Of a stretch of DNA of 64,000 nt, positions 33,063 through 44,988 are shown piece by piece. The notes under the pieces are model-generated. The model was not told the origin of the DNA and did no database searches. It saw only the letters and a program-made list of their open reading frames with translations. The DNA lies in NCBI GenBank assembly GCA_016706545.1, contig JADJJK010000038.1, positions 30,227 through 94,226 of the forward strand. Reading direction: 5' to 3'. This DNA comes from Myxococcales bacterium (GTDB taxonomy: Bacteria > Myxococcota_A > Polyangia > Haliangiales > Haliangiaceae). A program made the translations under genes and the position numbers. How positions within the stretch are numbered: position 1 is the stretch's first letter; the number at the start of each line of letters is the position of its first letter.

Positions 33063-33249
33063 CTAGCCCCCCGCGCCAAGGCGCCGCAGTGGCGGCGACC
33101 TCGAGGCGATGGCGAAGAGCGGGAAGCTGCGCGTCGCCGCGAAAGTAGATCGCATCCGGGCGGCTGGTCTTGCCGCCTGCTAGGCTATCGGGCCGTCTCC
33201 ACCTGCCGATGTTCCGGTGGTCGGGCGCCTGGCACCGGAAGCGAAGTTC

Positions 33250-35193
33250 ATGATTCCCGAAGAGGTGATCGCCGAGATCCGCAGCCGCGTCGACATCGTC
33301 GCGGTCATCGGCCAGCACGTGGGCCTGCGCAAGGCCGGGCGCAACTGGAAGGGGCTCTGTCCGTTCCACGGCGAGAAGTCTCCGTCGTTCAACGTGGCCC
33401 CTGACAAGGGGTTCTTCTACTGTTTTGGCTGCCACAAGAAGGGCGATGTCTTCACCTTCGTGATGGAGCTCGAAGGCAAGAGCTTCACCGAGGCCGCGGA
33501 GCAGCTCGCCGCGCGCGCGGGCATCTCGGTGCCGCGCCTGGACGAGTCCCCCGAGCAGCGGCGGGCCCGCGGCGAGCGGGCGGCGATGCTCGAGGTCTGC
33601 AAGGCCGCGGCCGAGATCTTTCGCGAGAACCTGCGGGACCGGCAGCGCGGCGTGCCGGCGCGCGCGTACCTGGAGTCGCGTGGCGTGGGCGACGCCATCT
33701 CCGAGCGCTTCATGCTGGGCTACGGCGTCACCGACTGGCACTCGATGGCGGACGCCTTGCGCGCGCGCAAGATCGACCTGGAGCTGGCCCTAAAGCTCGG
33801 GCTCCTGGCCAGGCAGCCGCGGGCTGGCGGCTACTATGATCGCTTCCGCGACCGCCTGGTGTGCCCGGTGGTCGTGCCCGGCGGGGACGTGGTGGGGTTC
33901 TCCGCTCGGATCCTGCCAAGCCAGGCGCCGAGCACGCCCGATCCGCGCGGCGAGCCCCCCAAGTACATCAACAGCCTAGAGAGCCTGGTCTACAAGAAGT
34001 CCAGGCTGCTCTTTGGGCTGGCCCAGGCGCGCGACGGCATGGCCGCCAAGGGGCGCGCCGTGCTGGTGGAGGGCAACTTCGACGTGATCTCGCTGCACCA
34101 GGCGGGCATCACCGAGGCGGTGGCGCCGCTTGGGACCGCGCTGACCGCCGAGCAGGTGGAGCAGCTCCGGCGGCTGTCCGGCGAGGTGGTGCTTTGCTAC
34201 GACGGCGACCGCGCTGGCCGGACCGCGACGCGGTCGGCGCTGGAGATGCTGGTGGCCGCCGACATCCCGGTGCGGGTGGTCGCGCTCCCCGACGGCGAAG
34301 ATCCCGACTCCATCGTGCGCCACGCTGGCGGCGCCAAGCTGACCGAGCTCATCGAGCGGGCGACCGGCGGCATCGAGCACTTCTGCTTCGAGGTGTGGGG
34401 CAAGTCGCGCGAGTCGGCTGATGCCCAGTCCCGGGCGATCGATGACGCCGGGCGCCTGATAGCGAAAGTTGCCAATCCGACCAAACGTGATCTAATCATC
34501 GGCACCCTGGCGTCGGCGATGAAGCTTGACGTTCAGGTCGTCCGAAAAGCGGTGGCGCGTCAGGGTCAAGCGGCGGCGGAGCAAGGGGCGAACTCGTCCC
34601 GCAACGCTCGCGGTAGCTATCACCCCAACGCCCCATCTCACCCCAACGCCCCATCGGAAGAACCCAGTTATTCTGGCCATCAACAAGCTGAATCGGGCAA
34701 TTCGGTCCACTCCGGTCACGCGGGATCTGCCGGGCGTTTCGGCCCCGGTCCCGGCACCGGATCCGGGGGTGGTTCGGAGCGCCGGATGGGCCACGCGCCC
34801 ATGCCCCCACCGCCCATTGAGGAAGTCGAGCTCTTGTCCCTGCTCGCGGATCACCCTTCGTTGCTGACAACCGCAGATGCAGACAAGGCTTTTTCTCTCT
34901 TGACGGACGGGCGCCTTCGGGACATGTATTCCGCCGCGCGTCAGGGTCAATCAATGTTGGAGCTTGCCCACGCGCACTTGCCTCAGCCCACTGCAGACCT
35001 CGTGCTGTCAGGAAAATACGCCGCCATCACGGATCCGAAGGCTCGCCTCACCGCGTTGACGGACCCCCTCGTTCGGCGCGCGGCTGACTCTGGGTTGCGC
35101 TCTTTGGGACAGCGGCTTGCGGAAGCCAAGCGCAGCGGTGATCGCGAGCTGGAGCGCCAGTTGGTCGCCGAGATTCTGTCCACTCGAAAGTAG
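33250..35193 (+). CDS. dnaG: DNA primase
   Basis: This 647-aa enzyme makes RNA primers for replication. The zinc-binding domain has C37-P-F-H40 and F-Y-C58-F-G-C61-H; the TOPRIM core has VLVEGNFDVIS and YDGDRAGRTAT; the C-terminal ~130 residues form the DnaB-binding domain. Between them lies an unusual ~75-residue Asn/Ser/Gly/Pro/His linker (about 440-515), including a repeated HPNAPS. ATG 33250 (MIPEEVI) is the conserved start. From about 34440 on the codons are clearly less GC-biased than in the first two thirds. It is followed after 11 bp by rpoD, the classic dnaG-rpoD arrangement. Confidence 0.97.
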   Translation: MIPEEVIAEIRSRVDIVAVIGQHVGLRKAGRNWKGLCPFHGEKSPSFNVAPDKGFFYCFGCHKKGDVFTFVMELEGKSFTEAAEQLAARAGISVPRLDESPEQRRARGERAAMLEVCKAAAEIFRENLRDRQRGVPARAYLESRGVGDAISERFMLGYGVTDWHSMADALRARKIDLELALKLGLLARQPRAGGYYDRFRDRLVCPVVVPGGDVVGFSARILPSQAPSTPDPRGEPPKYINSLESLVYKKSRLLFGLAQARDGMAAKGRAVLVEGNFDVISLHQAGITEAVAPLGTALTAEQVEQLRRLSGEVVLCYDGDRAGRTATRSALEMLVAADIPVRVVALPDGEDPDSIVRHAGGAKLTELIERATGGIEHFCFEVWGKSRESADAQSRAIDDAGRLIAKVANPTKRDLIIGTLASAMKLDVQVVRKAVARQGQAAAEQGANSSRNARGSYHPNAPSHPNAPSEEPSYSGHQQAESGNSVHSGHAGSAGRFGPGPGTGSGGGSERRMGHAPMPPPPIEEVELLSLLADHPSLLTTADADKAFSLLTDGRLRDMYSAARQGQSMLELAHAHLPQPTADLVLSGKYAAITDPKARLTALTDPLVRRAADSGLRSLGQRLAEAKRSGDRELERQLVAEILSTRK

Positions 35194-35204
35194 GTCGATT
35201 AGTC

Positions 35205-37511
<2,307 letters not shown>

Positions 37512-37715
37512 GCGAGCCGACGCCGCGAAGCCCAGGCGAGGCCTGGCGCGGCGGCTGGCTGCGGGTTGCGGGCCGGGCGCGGCGGCGGGCGGCTGGCTTC
37601 GGGCCGGGCTGGGCCGGGACCAGCGTCTGGCTGGGCCGGTCATCCCCCCCTGGGTGCCTGTGCGACATCGGGCGAGAACCCACGGTTCTCGCGCGGCGCC
37701 GCGCGGCGCCGGTCT

Positions 37716-38999
37716 ATGCGACAATCCCTCAACATGGTGCGTCGCCTCGTGCTCTCGATCGTGTTCGTCGCCGGTTCGCGCTTGGCCTGGGGGCAACCGA
37801 TCCCGCCGCAAGGCCCGGCTGAGCCGCCTGCTGCTGAGCCGCCCGCTGCTGAGCCGGCGGCTGGGACGCCTGCGGAGGTGACCCCAGCGTCGTCGCGAGC
37901 GGCGGCGCTCGAGGTTGGCCGCGCGCCACCGCGGCGCGTCTTGCCGGCGCTGCCCGCGCCCCAGGCCGACGCGCCCAGCGCGGCGCCCACCTGGCAGCCC
38001 TTTGGCTATCTGCGGCTGCAGGCGGCGCTGGTGCAAAATGACGCCAACGTCGCCTTCATCGGCCGCTCCGACGGCTTCGACCTGCAGAACGCGCGGCTGG
38101 GGGCGCGTGGCAGGCTGGGCCAGCGCGCGGCCTTCGAGGTGTCCATCGATGGCGCGGTGGATGAGCGAGATCAGGTGAACCTGCCCAACGGCCGGCTGCG
38201 AGTGGGCCTGCGCGACGCCCACGTCGACCTGCCGATCGCCGCCGAGCTGGCGGTGCGCGCCGGGCGATTCGAGCCGTGGTTTGATCCGGAAGCTCGTGAC
38301 GGCGACACCGAGCGCCCGTTCGTGGACCGCGCGCTAGACAGCCGCGGCGTGCTGGCCACCGAGGGCTGGCAGGCGGCGGGCCTGACGCCAGGCCGGTCGC
38401 TGGGCGTGGCGGCGCGCTGGCAGCGCGGCAAGCCGTGGCAGGGCTCGGGCGTGGCCGCCGAGGTGTCGGCGCAAAACGGGGCGGACGAGTTCGCGTCGGG
38501 AAACGACAACGACGCGCTGGCGCTGTCGCTGGCGGTGCGCGCGTGGTCGGCGGGCCTTGGCTGGGTCCAGGTGGCTGGCCGCTACAACCCGCGCACCGAG
38601 GGCGATCAGCCCTTTCGTCAGGATGAGACGGATCTGGCCGGCGCGCTGGGGATGGGGGCGTCGCTTGGGCCGGTCCGGCTCGGCGCGGGCGCGGTGCTGA
38701 TGCGCACGACCTTCGCCACCACCGGGGGCGGCGCCCAGCGGGCCTGGGGCGCGCACGGCCAGGCGCTGGTGCGGGTCCCGGCGGCGGGGCTCCTCGTCGA
38801 GGTCGGCTACCGCTTCGCGATCCTCGATCCGTCGAGCCTGGTGCTCACCGACCGGGTGATGGAGCACACCGCCGGCGCGGTGCTGAGCCTGCCGCGGCTG
38901 CGCGCGCGCATCCTCGCGGGCGCGGTGCATGTGGCGGAGCAAGCGGCGCGCACGCTGCGCAACGATCGGCTGGAGGCCGTGCTGGAGGTGTCGCTGTGA
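37716..38999 (+). CDS. Outer-membrane porin, phosphate-selective porin O/P-like
   Basis: This 427-aa protein has an N-terminal signal (about 9-25, ends AWGQ) and a Pro/Ala linker with EPPAA repeats. From about residue 95 come alternating amphipathic β-strands ending in a short L-E-V-S-L with a hydrophobic C-terminal residue. Phrases such as YLRLQAALV, LQNARLGARGRL and RAGRFEPWFDPEARDG resemble porin O/P proteins. The stop overlaps the next start (GTGA), so it is coupled to the CehA-like lipoprotein. ATG 37716 gives the signal peptide; 37734 is also possible. From 37512 to 37715 I see only GGGCCGGG-rich sequence. Confidence 0.8.
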   Translation: MRQSLNMVRRLVLSIVFVAGSRLAWGQPIPPQGPAEPPAAEPPAAEPAAGTPAEVTPASSRAAALEVGRAPPRRVLPALPAPQADAPSAAPTWQPFGYLRLQAALVQNDANVAFIGRSDGFDLQNARLGARGRLGQRAAFEVSIDGAVDERDQVNLPNGRLRVGLRDAHVDLPIAAELAVRAGRFEPWFDPEARDGDTERPFVDRALDSRGVLATEGWQAAGLTPGRSLGVAARWQRGKPWQGSGVAAEVSAQNGADEFASGNDNDALALSLAVRAWSAGLGWVQVAGRYNPRTEGDQPFRQDETDLAGALGMGASLGPVRLGAGAVLMRTTFATTGGGAQRAWGAHGQALVRVPAAGLLVEVGYRFAILDPSSLVLTDRVMEHTAGAVLSLPRLRARILAGAVHVAEQAARTLRNDRLEAVLEVSL

Positions 39000-41900
39000 T
39001 CCGCCAGGCGGCGCGGCGCGGGCTGGCGCTGTACGTGGCGGTCGCGGCGACGGTGGCCGGCTGTGACAGCGAGCCGCGCGCGCGCGCGCAGCGCATCTCC
39101 GCGGGCAGCGAGCTCATCGGCGGGCCCAAGGCGCTGGGACAGATCGGCGACTACCTCCTCGAGAACGACCAGATCCGGCTCATCATCGACGACACCGATC
39201 CGGGGCGCGCCAACTCGCCGTTCGGCGGCAAGCTCATCGACGCGGACCTGCAGCGCGTCGGCGGCGCTGGCGGCACCAGCGGCAACGATCAGCTCGCGGA
39301 GCTGCTGCCGGCGTTCGTGTTCGAGGTGCTGCAGCCGACCTCCGTCGAGATCACCTCGGACGGCTCAGACGGCGGTCCGGCAGAGATCCGGGTGCGCGGC
39401 AAGGGCGGCGATCTGCTGCAGATGGTCGCGCTGCTCAACACCGCGCTCCTGTTCTCGCCGTCGCTGGCGCTGGAGCAGATCTACCGGCTCTATCCCGGCA
39501 AGCGCTACGTGGAGATCGAGACCCGCATCACCAACACCGGCGCCGGCGCCCACCCGTTTCCCTATCTGAGCCCCGCCGAGCTGCGCGATCTGGGCCTCGA
39601 CGTCCCCGGCGTCGAGAACCTGCGGTTGTCGACGCCGCTTGGCCAGCTCCTCTTGCTCGGCGGCGAGCAAGAGCTGTTCGCGCCGGGGCCCGCTGGCTTC
39701 GGCGTGCGCTTCGCGATCGAGGACAGCTACGCGGTGGCCAAGGGCTTCCCCGCGTTCCCCGGCATGGTCGCCGACTACGTGGCCACGCGCGGCAAGGGCG
39801 TGTCCTATGGCTTCACGATTCCGGAGGATCCGTCCAACTACGCCCAGGCCTACACCAGCCTGTACGCGCCGCAGCCGGTGACGTCGACCTCGCTGCTGTT
39901 GCCCTTCACCTACGCCGGCGTGGTCGCCGCCTTCACCCATCAGCCGCCGCCTGCGCTGGCTGCGGGCCAGACCTTCAGCGCGCGCGCGTACTTCATCCTG
40001 GGCAAGGGCGACGCCGCGTCCATCTACGACGTGGTGCAGGAGCTGCGAGGGACGCCGCGCGGCAGCTTCGGCGGACACATCGTCGATGCGCGCGCGCAGG
40101 CGCCGGTGGCCGGCGCCAGCTTGGTGGTGCTCGACGAGCGCGGCCAGGCGGTCACCCAGGCCGAAGCGGACCCCCGCGGCGCCTTCGCGTTCCACCTGCC
40201 GCCGGGATCCTATCGCTACCAGGTGGTCACCGAGGATCGGGCGGTCACCTCGCCGGTGGCGTTCCAGATCCGGCAGGGTCAGCTCACCTCGGCGCGAATC
40301 CAGCTCCCCGCGCCGGCGACCCTGGCGGTGTCCGTGCTCGATGAGGCCGGCCGGCGCGCGCCGGCCAAGCTCACGCTGGTGGGCAACTTCGACCCGGCGA
40401 GCGTGGGCAAGGACCCGCGCACGTTCCTGTATTCCGTGCAGCTCGGCGAGCGCAAGCGCCCCACCGCGTTCGACGGCGGGACGCGGTACATCGAGAACGC
40501 CTGGTGGTCCGCCGACGGCAGCTTCCGGTTGACGGTGAAGCCCGGGCGCTACCGCGTGGTGGTCTCGCGCGGGCCCGAGTACGAGCTGACCGAGGTGGAC
40601 GTGGAGCTGACTGAGGGCGGCCTGGTGCAGAAGCAGCTCCGGCTCACCCGCGCGTATTCGTCCCCGGGGTGGATCGGCGGCGATTTCCATCTGCACGCGC
40701 AGCCCTCGACCGACAGCGACGTCTCGCTGGAGACGCGGGTGGCGTCCTGCGCCGCGGAGGGCCTGGAGGTGGCGGTGGCGACCGACCACAACACCATCAC
40801 CGACTATCGCCCGGTGATCTCACGCACCGGCCTCGAGCCGTGGCTCTTGGGCATCGCCGGCATGGAGCTGACGCCGTTCGAGATGGGGCACTTCAACGGC
40901 TATCAGCTGCGGGTCGATCCGGGCTCCACCCGGGGCGGCGAGTTCGTGTGGGCCGGGCAGCCGCCGCAGGCGCTCTTCGATCAGCTCCGCGGCAAGCTCG
41001 CCGCGGTGCCCGGCGAGACGGTGGTGCAGGTCAACCATCCGCGGCAGTCCGTGCTGGGCTACTTCTCGCAGTTCTCGGTGGACGCCGAGACCGGCGAGCC
41101 GTACGCGCCCACCGGGCTAACCGGGGTGTTCTCGCCGTACGGCAGCGAGTTCTCGGCGCAGAACTTCAGCTACGACTTCGACGCGATCGAGGTCATCACC
41201 GGCAAGCACCAGGAGCACCTGCACAGCTACCGCGCCCCCAACCCGTTGCCGCCCGGACCGTTTCCGGATCCGCAGCCCGTGCCCGGCGAGATCCTGCGAG
41301 GCGCGGACGGCCGCCCGCAGTTCCCGGGGGTGGTCGAGAGCTGGTTCACGCTGCTCGATCGCGGTCACCGGGCCAGCGCGATCGGCACCTCGGACACCCA
41401 CGGCCTCTTGTTCGACGAGCCGGGCTACGCGCGGACCTTGCTGCGCGTGGGCCCCGGGCGCGACGAGCTGGGGCGCTTCTCCGAGCGCGATGTCACCGCC
41501 GCGATCTTCGCCCGGCGCACCGTGGCCAGCAACGCGCCGCTCGTGGAGCTGGAGCTCTTGGCGAGCGACGGCACCACCGCGCAGATCGGTGACACGGTCC
41601 GCGCCGCGCGCGACGCCGAGGTGGTGGTGCGGGTGCGCGCGCCGTCGTGGGCGCCGGTCGACCGGGTGATCCTCTGGTCCAACAGCCAGAAGGTCGGCGA
41701 GCAGGCCCTCTCGGCGGCGCAGGGCACAAGCGCCGAGGTTCGCTTTCGTCTGGCGTGTGTGCGCGACTGCTGGGTGGTCGCCGAGGTCACCGGCTCGGCC
41801 AGCATGTTCCCGGTGGTGCCAGCGACCGAGTTCGAGCCGCTCGACACCGCGGTGCTGTTCCGCGCGCTCGCCGCCGGGATCGATCTGGGCTCGCTGCCGC

Positions 41901-42130
41901 TGGCTGGCAAGCTCCGGCCTGACGCGACCGATGTGCTGCGGCCCTTCGCGATGACCAGCCCGATCTGGCTCGATGTCGATGGCGGGGGCTTCACCCCGCC
42001 GCGCACCCCGCTGCCGCGCCGCCCGGCCGCCGCCGTGGCGCCAGGCCCCGACGCCGCGCGCTGGCCCGATGTGCGGGAGCAGTTCCGCGCCGCCGAGGGT
42101 GTGCCGGTGCGGCCGCGGGAGGCGCCATGA
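38996..42130 (+). CDS. CehA/McbA-family metallohydrolase lipoprotein (PHP domain)
   Basis: This 1044-aa protein has a lipoprotein signal ending VAGC (Cys 23). A β-rich half follows with carboxypeptidase-regulatory-like segments (GSFGGHIVDARAQAPVAGA, around 360-450). The PHP metal-binding domain runs from about 555: GGDFHLHAQPSTDSDVS, VATDHNTITDY, ITGKHQEHLHS and GTSDTHG. These residues bind two or three metal ions for phosphoester or similar hydrolysis; CehA/McbA relatives cleave carbaryl, but most have unknown natural substrates. The GTG at 38996 overlaps the porin stop. I infer a periplasmic or surface enzyme handling a nutrient that enters through the porin. Confidence 0.87.
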   Translation: MIRQAARRGLALYVAVAATVAGCDSEPRARAQRISAGSELIGGPKALGQIGDYLLENDQIRLIIDDTDPGRANSPFGGKLIDADLQRVGGAGGTSGNDQLAELLPAFVFEVLQPTSVEITSDGSDGGPAEIRVRGKGGDLLQMVALLNTALLFSPSLALEQIYRLYPGKRYVEIETRITNTGAGAHPFPYLSPAELRDLGLDVPGVENLRLSTPLGQLLLLGGEQELFAPGPAGFGVRFAIEDSYAVAKGFPAFPGMVADYVATRGKGVSYGFTIPEDPSNYAQAYTSLYAPQPVTSTSLLLPFTYAGVVAAFTHQPPPALAAGQTFSARAYFILGKGDAASIYDVVQELRGTPRGSFGGHIVDARAQAPVAGASLVVLDERGQAVTQAEADPRGAFAFHLPPGSYRYQVVTEDRAVTSPVAFQIRQGQLTSARIQLPAPATLAVSVLDEAGRRAPAKLTLVGNFDPASVGKDPRTFLYSVQLGERKRPTAFDGGTRYIENAWWSADGSFRLTVKPGRYRVVVSRGPEYELTEVDVELTEGGLVQKQLRLTRAYSSPGWIGGDFHLHAQPSTDSDVSLETRVASCAAEGLEVAVATDHNTITDYRPVISRTGLEPWLLGIAGMELTPFEMGHFNGYQLRVDPGSTRGGEFVWAGQPPQALFDQLRGKLAAVPGETVVQVNHPRQSVLGYFSQFSVDAETGEPYAPTGLTGVFSPYGSEFSAQNFSYDFDAIEVITGKHQEHLHSYRAPNPLPPGPFPDPQPVPGEILRGADGRPQFPGVVESWFTLLDRGHRASAIGTSDTHGLLFDEPGYARTLLRVGPGRDELGRFSERDVTAAIFARRTVASNAPLVELELLASDGTTAQIGDTVRAARDAEVVVRVRAPSWAPVDRVILWSNSQKVGEQALSAAQGTSAEVRFRLACVRDCWVVAEVTGSASMFPVVPATEFEPLDTAVLFRALAAGIDLGSLPLAGKLRPDATDVLRPFAMTSPIWLDVDGGGFTPPRTPLPRRPAAAVAPGPDAARWPDVREQFRAAEGVPVRPREAP

Positions 42131-42924
42131 CGCGCTGCGCGCCAGGCGCCATGACGCGCTGCGCGCGAGCGTCGCGAGCGTTGCGCTCGGTTCGCTGGCT
42201 GGTCGTCGCGGTGGCTATCGCAGTAGCCATCGCTGCGGCCGAAAGACCCGCCGCGGCGCACCGCTTTCCGGCTGCGCGCAGCGTGGTGCTACAGGTCGAG
42301 CCGTGCGCGGTGTCGGTGCTGATCGGCTACCACCTCGGCTCCGGCGACTCGCTGGCCAGCGCCGTCGGCGCCGCGCTCGCCGGCCCAGGTCGTGAACGAT
42401 CCAGCGAGCTTGCCGCGGTGCTCAGCGCGCGCGCGCTGGCCGGGCTGCGGCTCTCACTCGACGACCAGACGCTCCTGGCGAGCGCGCTGGACGCCAAGCT
42501 GGTCAGCGCCGACCGGCCTGGCGTGCTGCTGCTCTTGACCTATCCCCTGCCTGTCGGCGCTGGCGCGCTCGCCCTCACGCTGGAGGATCCTGAAACCACG
42601 AAGGTTTCCTGGGTGGACAGGTCGCTGGGCCGCGCTCTCCTGGAGCAGTCGCCGTCACAGGGCCGGTGGTACCCGAACGTGGCCTCCTTCTTGCTCGAAG
42701 TGAGCACACCCCATTCGAGCCAGGGGCCCGGAGCCACCACATGCGCGCCACCTCCTTCGCCTTCTTTGCAGCCCTGGTCGGGATCGCCGCGAGCGCCGCG
42801 TGCGATGAGCCCTATCCTTCGGACCCAGCCATCGACCCGGAAGCCCCCGTCGTCCGCATCGAGTCGCCCGCGCGCGGCGCCTACCTTGGCGACGTCACCA
42901 GCGTCACCGTCACCGGCAAGGTGA
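42127..42924 (+). CDS. Secreted hypothetical protein with an implausibly long overlap
   Basis: The start overlaps the CehA-like stop (ATGA) and a signal peptide is visible (about 25-45, ending AAAHRF). Residues 45-195 read like a normal secreted domain (VVLQVEPCAVSVLIGYHL, LLLLTYPLPVGAGALALTLED). After FLLEV (about 42700) the frame is only a Ser/Pro/Ala shadow of the next gene, which starts at 42741. The real protein probably ended near 42700 and its stop was lost by an indel, or the frame truly extends 184 nt into the next gene. No family recognised. Confidence 0.6.
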   Translation: MTRCAPGAMTRCARASRALRSVRWLVVAVAIAVAIAAAERPAAAHRFPAARSVVLQVEPCAVSVLIGYHLGSGDSLASAVGAALAGPGRERSSELAAVLSARALAGLRLSLDDQTLLASALDAKLVSADRPGVLLLLTYPLPVGAGALALTLEDPETTKVSWVDRSLGRALLEQSPSQGRWYPNVASFLLEVSTPHSSQGPGATTCAPPPSPSLQPWSGSPRAPRAMSPILRTQPSTRKPPSSASSRPRAAPTLATSPASPSPAR

Positions 42925-44411
42925 TCGACGCCTCGCCGCTGCGCGAGCTGCTGGTGAACGGGGTCGCGATCGCCGCAGGCCCCGAGGGCGACTTCACCGC
43001 GACCGTGCCGCTGCCCGCCACCGGGACCGAGCTCATCACGGTGGAGGCGGTGGATCGAGACGGCAACGTGGGCCGGCAGACCCGCGCGGTGGCGGCGGGG
43101 CCGCGCGCGCCGCTGTCCACCCGCGTCCGCGACTCGGTCACCGCGGCGATCTCGGACACCGCGTTCGAGGCGGTAGGCAACCTGGTGGCGCAGACGCTCG
43201 CGGACAAAGATCTTGGCGCGTGGATCGCGCCGCACAACCCGGTGATCAGCAAGGGCGCGCCCGACGGGCCCGATTGCCTCTTCGGCAACGTGGCGATCGG
43301 CGCGCTGGATATCTCGGCGGCTTCCATCTCGCTTCTGCCGACGGTGACCGGCCTGACCTTGACCGCGGAGCTGACCGGCGTGCGGGTGCCGATGCACCTC
43401 GACTACGCCGCGCTGTGCATCGACGGATCGAGCGAGGCCTTGATGACCGCGACCAAGGTGCGGATCTCTGGCCGGTTCACCTTTGGCATCCGAGGTGGGC
43501 AGTTCGACATCAAGCTGCTGGCTCCGCAGGTGCGCTTCGAGGGCTTCGCGCTGGCGCTCGATGGCCTGCCCGGCCAGGTGGTGACGCTGCTCGACCTGGG
43601 CAACACGTTGGGGCCGGTGCTGTCCTGGGCGGTGGAGCAGCTCGCGGCGCCGATCCTCGGGGACGCGCTGGCCGGCTTTGACGGCACCACCACCACCGAG
43701 CTTTTGGGCAAGACGCTGGACGTGGTGGTGGCGCCCACCGAGATCTCGTTCTCGCCGGTGGACGCCAAGGTGCGGCTCGATAGCGCGTTCCGGGTGCATG
43801 GCGACGAGGGCGGCCCGGGCTTCGTGATGGTGCCCAACTCGCGCCCGTCGATGGACGCGACCGGCGGCATGCAGCTCGCGGTGTCAGACGACGCCGTCAA
43901 CCAGCTCCTGGCCAGCTTCTGGGCGGCGCGCGGGATGGATCTGGCCATCGACCTGACCACGGGGGACTACGGCGGGCTGGGCAAGCTCTACGATCGCGTC
44001 GAGACCCAGGGGCTCTTGCCGCTGTCGGTGCGCGCCGACGGCGCCGGCCTGGCGATCGTGATCCCGGACCTGCTGGTGTCGTTCAAGGAAGGTGACCTGC
44101 TGGCCACCCAGATCGCGATCAACGGCTCGCTGTCCATCGGCGTCGAGCGCGGCGGCGATGGCGCGCTGCGGCTGGTGTCGTCCGCGCCCAAGGTGTTCGT
44201 GGATATCCTGCGCGAGGGCGTGGACGGCGCCAACCCGCTGGCGTCGTCGCAGTTCGAGGCGTTGACGTCGTTCGCGCTGGGGCGGCTGACCCAGGTCGCC
44301 ACCGGCCTGGTCGGCTCGGTGCCGCTGCCGACCGCGGCCGGGGCCACCATCACCGGCGTGTCCGTCTCGGGTCGCGGCGGCTATCTCATCATCGACGCGC
44401 AGGCGCAGTAG
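42741..44411 (+). CDS. Lipoprotein with Ig-like domain and BPI/TULIP-like region
   Basis: This 556-aa protein has a signal (MRATSFAFFAALVGIAASAAC, lipid Cys near 21). A β-sandwich domain of the glucodextranase-B/Ig type (about 33-115; VRIESPARGAYLGDVT, ELLVNGVAI, TVEAVDRDGN) leads into a long region of alternating hydrophobic strands and amphipathic helices (LDLGNTLGPVLSWAVEQL) that suggests a lipid-binding BPI/TULIP-type fold; the latter is inference. It probably faces the outer membrane. It belongs with the porin and CehA-like genes upstream. Confidence 0.8.
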   Translation: MRATSFAFFAALVGIAASAACDEPYPSDPAIDPEAPVVRIESPARGAYLGDVTSVTVTGKVIDASPLRELLVNGVAIAAGPEGDFTATVPLPATGTELITVEAVDRDGNVGRQTRAVAAGPRAPLSTRVRDSVTAAISDTAFEAVGNLVAQTLADKDLGAWIAPHNPVISKGAPDGPDCLFGNVAIGALDISAASISLLPTVTGLTLTAELTGVRVPMHLDYAALCIDGSSEALMTATKVRISGRFTFGIRGGQFDIKLLAPQVRFEGFALALDGLPGQVVTLLDLGNTLGPVLSWAVEQLAAPILGDALAGFDGTTTTELLGKTLDVVVAPTEISFSPVDAKVRLDSAFRVHGDEGGPGFVMVPNSRPSMDATGGMQLAVSDDAVNQLLASFWAARGMDLAIDLTTGDYGGLGKLYDRVETQGLLPLSVRADGAGLAIVIPDLLVSFKEGDLLATQIAINGSLSIGVERGGDGALRLVSSAPKVFVDILREGVDGANPLASSQFEALTSFALGRLTQVATGLVGSVPLPTAAGATITGVSVSGRGGYLIIDAQAQ

Positions 44412-44430
44412 CCAGGGCGTCGGCGCGTTC

Positions 44431-44439
44431 TGATAGGAT
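44431..44439 (+). promoter_or_regulatory. Extended -10 box for the gene at 44446
   Basis: TGATAGGAT (TGn plus TAGGAT, 44431-44439), then six bases, then ATG. No TTGACA-like -35 is visible at the right distance. Confidence 0.45.
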
Positions 44440-44445
44440 GCGCCA

Positions 44446-44985
44446 ATGACCACATCTCCGCAGCAAGGGCCTGGGAAGCGCGGCTACTGGTTCGCTCTGT
44501 TCGTCGTGATCCTCGCGATCGCGCTGACGGCGGTGCAGTGGGCCGGCATGAGCCGGCGGCTGGCGTCGATGTCGCGCGTCAAGATGCCGGGGACCGCGCA
44601 GGTCAAGCTGCCGGCGGGCGACACGCCGTTCTACACCGAGCTCGTGTCGCAGCTCGACGGCGCCGTGGTGCAGTACGCGGCGGGCAAGTACGAGTGCCAG
44701 GCCGAGGATCCGGCGGTCGCGCTTGGGCGCTCTTCCACCAGCGTGACCTACTCCATGGGAGGCTACACCGGAGAGCTCGCGTTCGTGGCCACCACCGCGA
44801 AGGAGGTCGAGACCTCGATCTCCTGCACCGGCACCGAGCTGGTGCTGGCGTGGGGGGCGGGCGTGGGCGCTGGCATCGCGGCAGTGCTGGGGACGGTGTT
44901 TGGCGGCGGGATCCTCGCGATCATCGTGTTCATCGTCACGTGGCGCCGTCGCCGGGCCTGGCGGCGAGCGCACGCGCAGGGGTAG
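44446..44985 (+). CDS. Two-helix membrane protein, unknown
   Basis: This 179-aa protein has helices near 13-34 and 132-164 (GAGVGAGIAAVLGTVFGGGILAI is inside the second) with a periplasmic domain between them containing two Cys (YECQAED and ISCTGTE), likely a disulfide. It ends with an Arg-rich cytoplasmic tail. I do not recognise a family. It has its own extended -10 promoter with the start codon 6 nt downstream. Confidence 0.7.
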   Translation: MTTSPQQGPGKRGYWFALFVVILAIALTAVQWAGMSRRLASMSRVKMPGTAQVKLPAGDTPFYTELVSQLDGAVVQYAAGKYECQAEDPAVALGRSSTSVTYSMGGYTGELAFVATTAKEVETSISCTGTELVLAWGAGVGAGIAAVLGTVFGGGILAIIVFIVTWRRRRAWRRAHAQG

Positions 44986-44988
44986 CAG

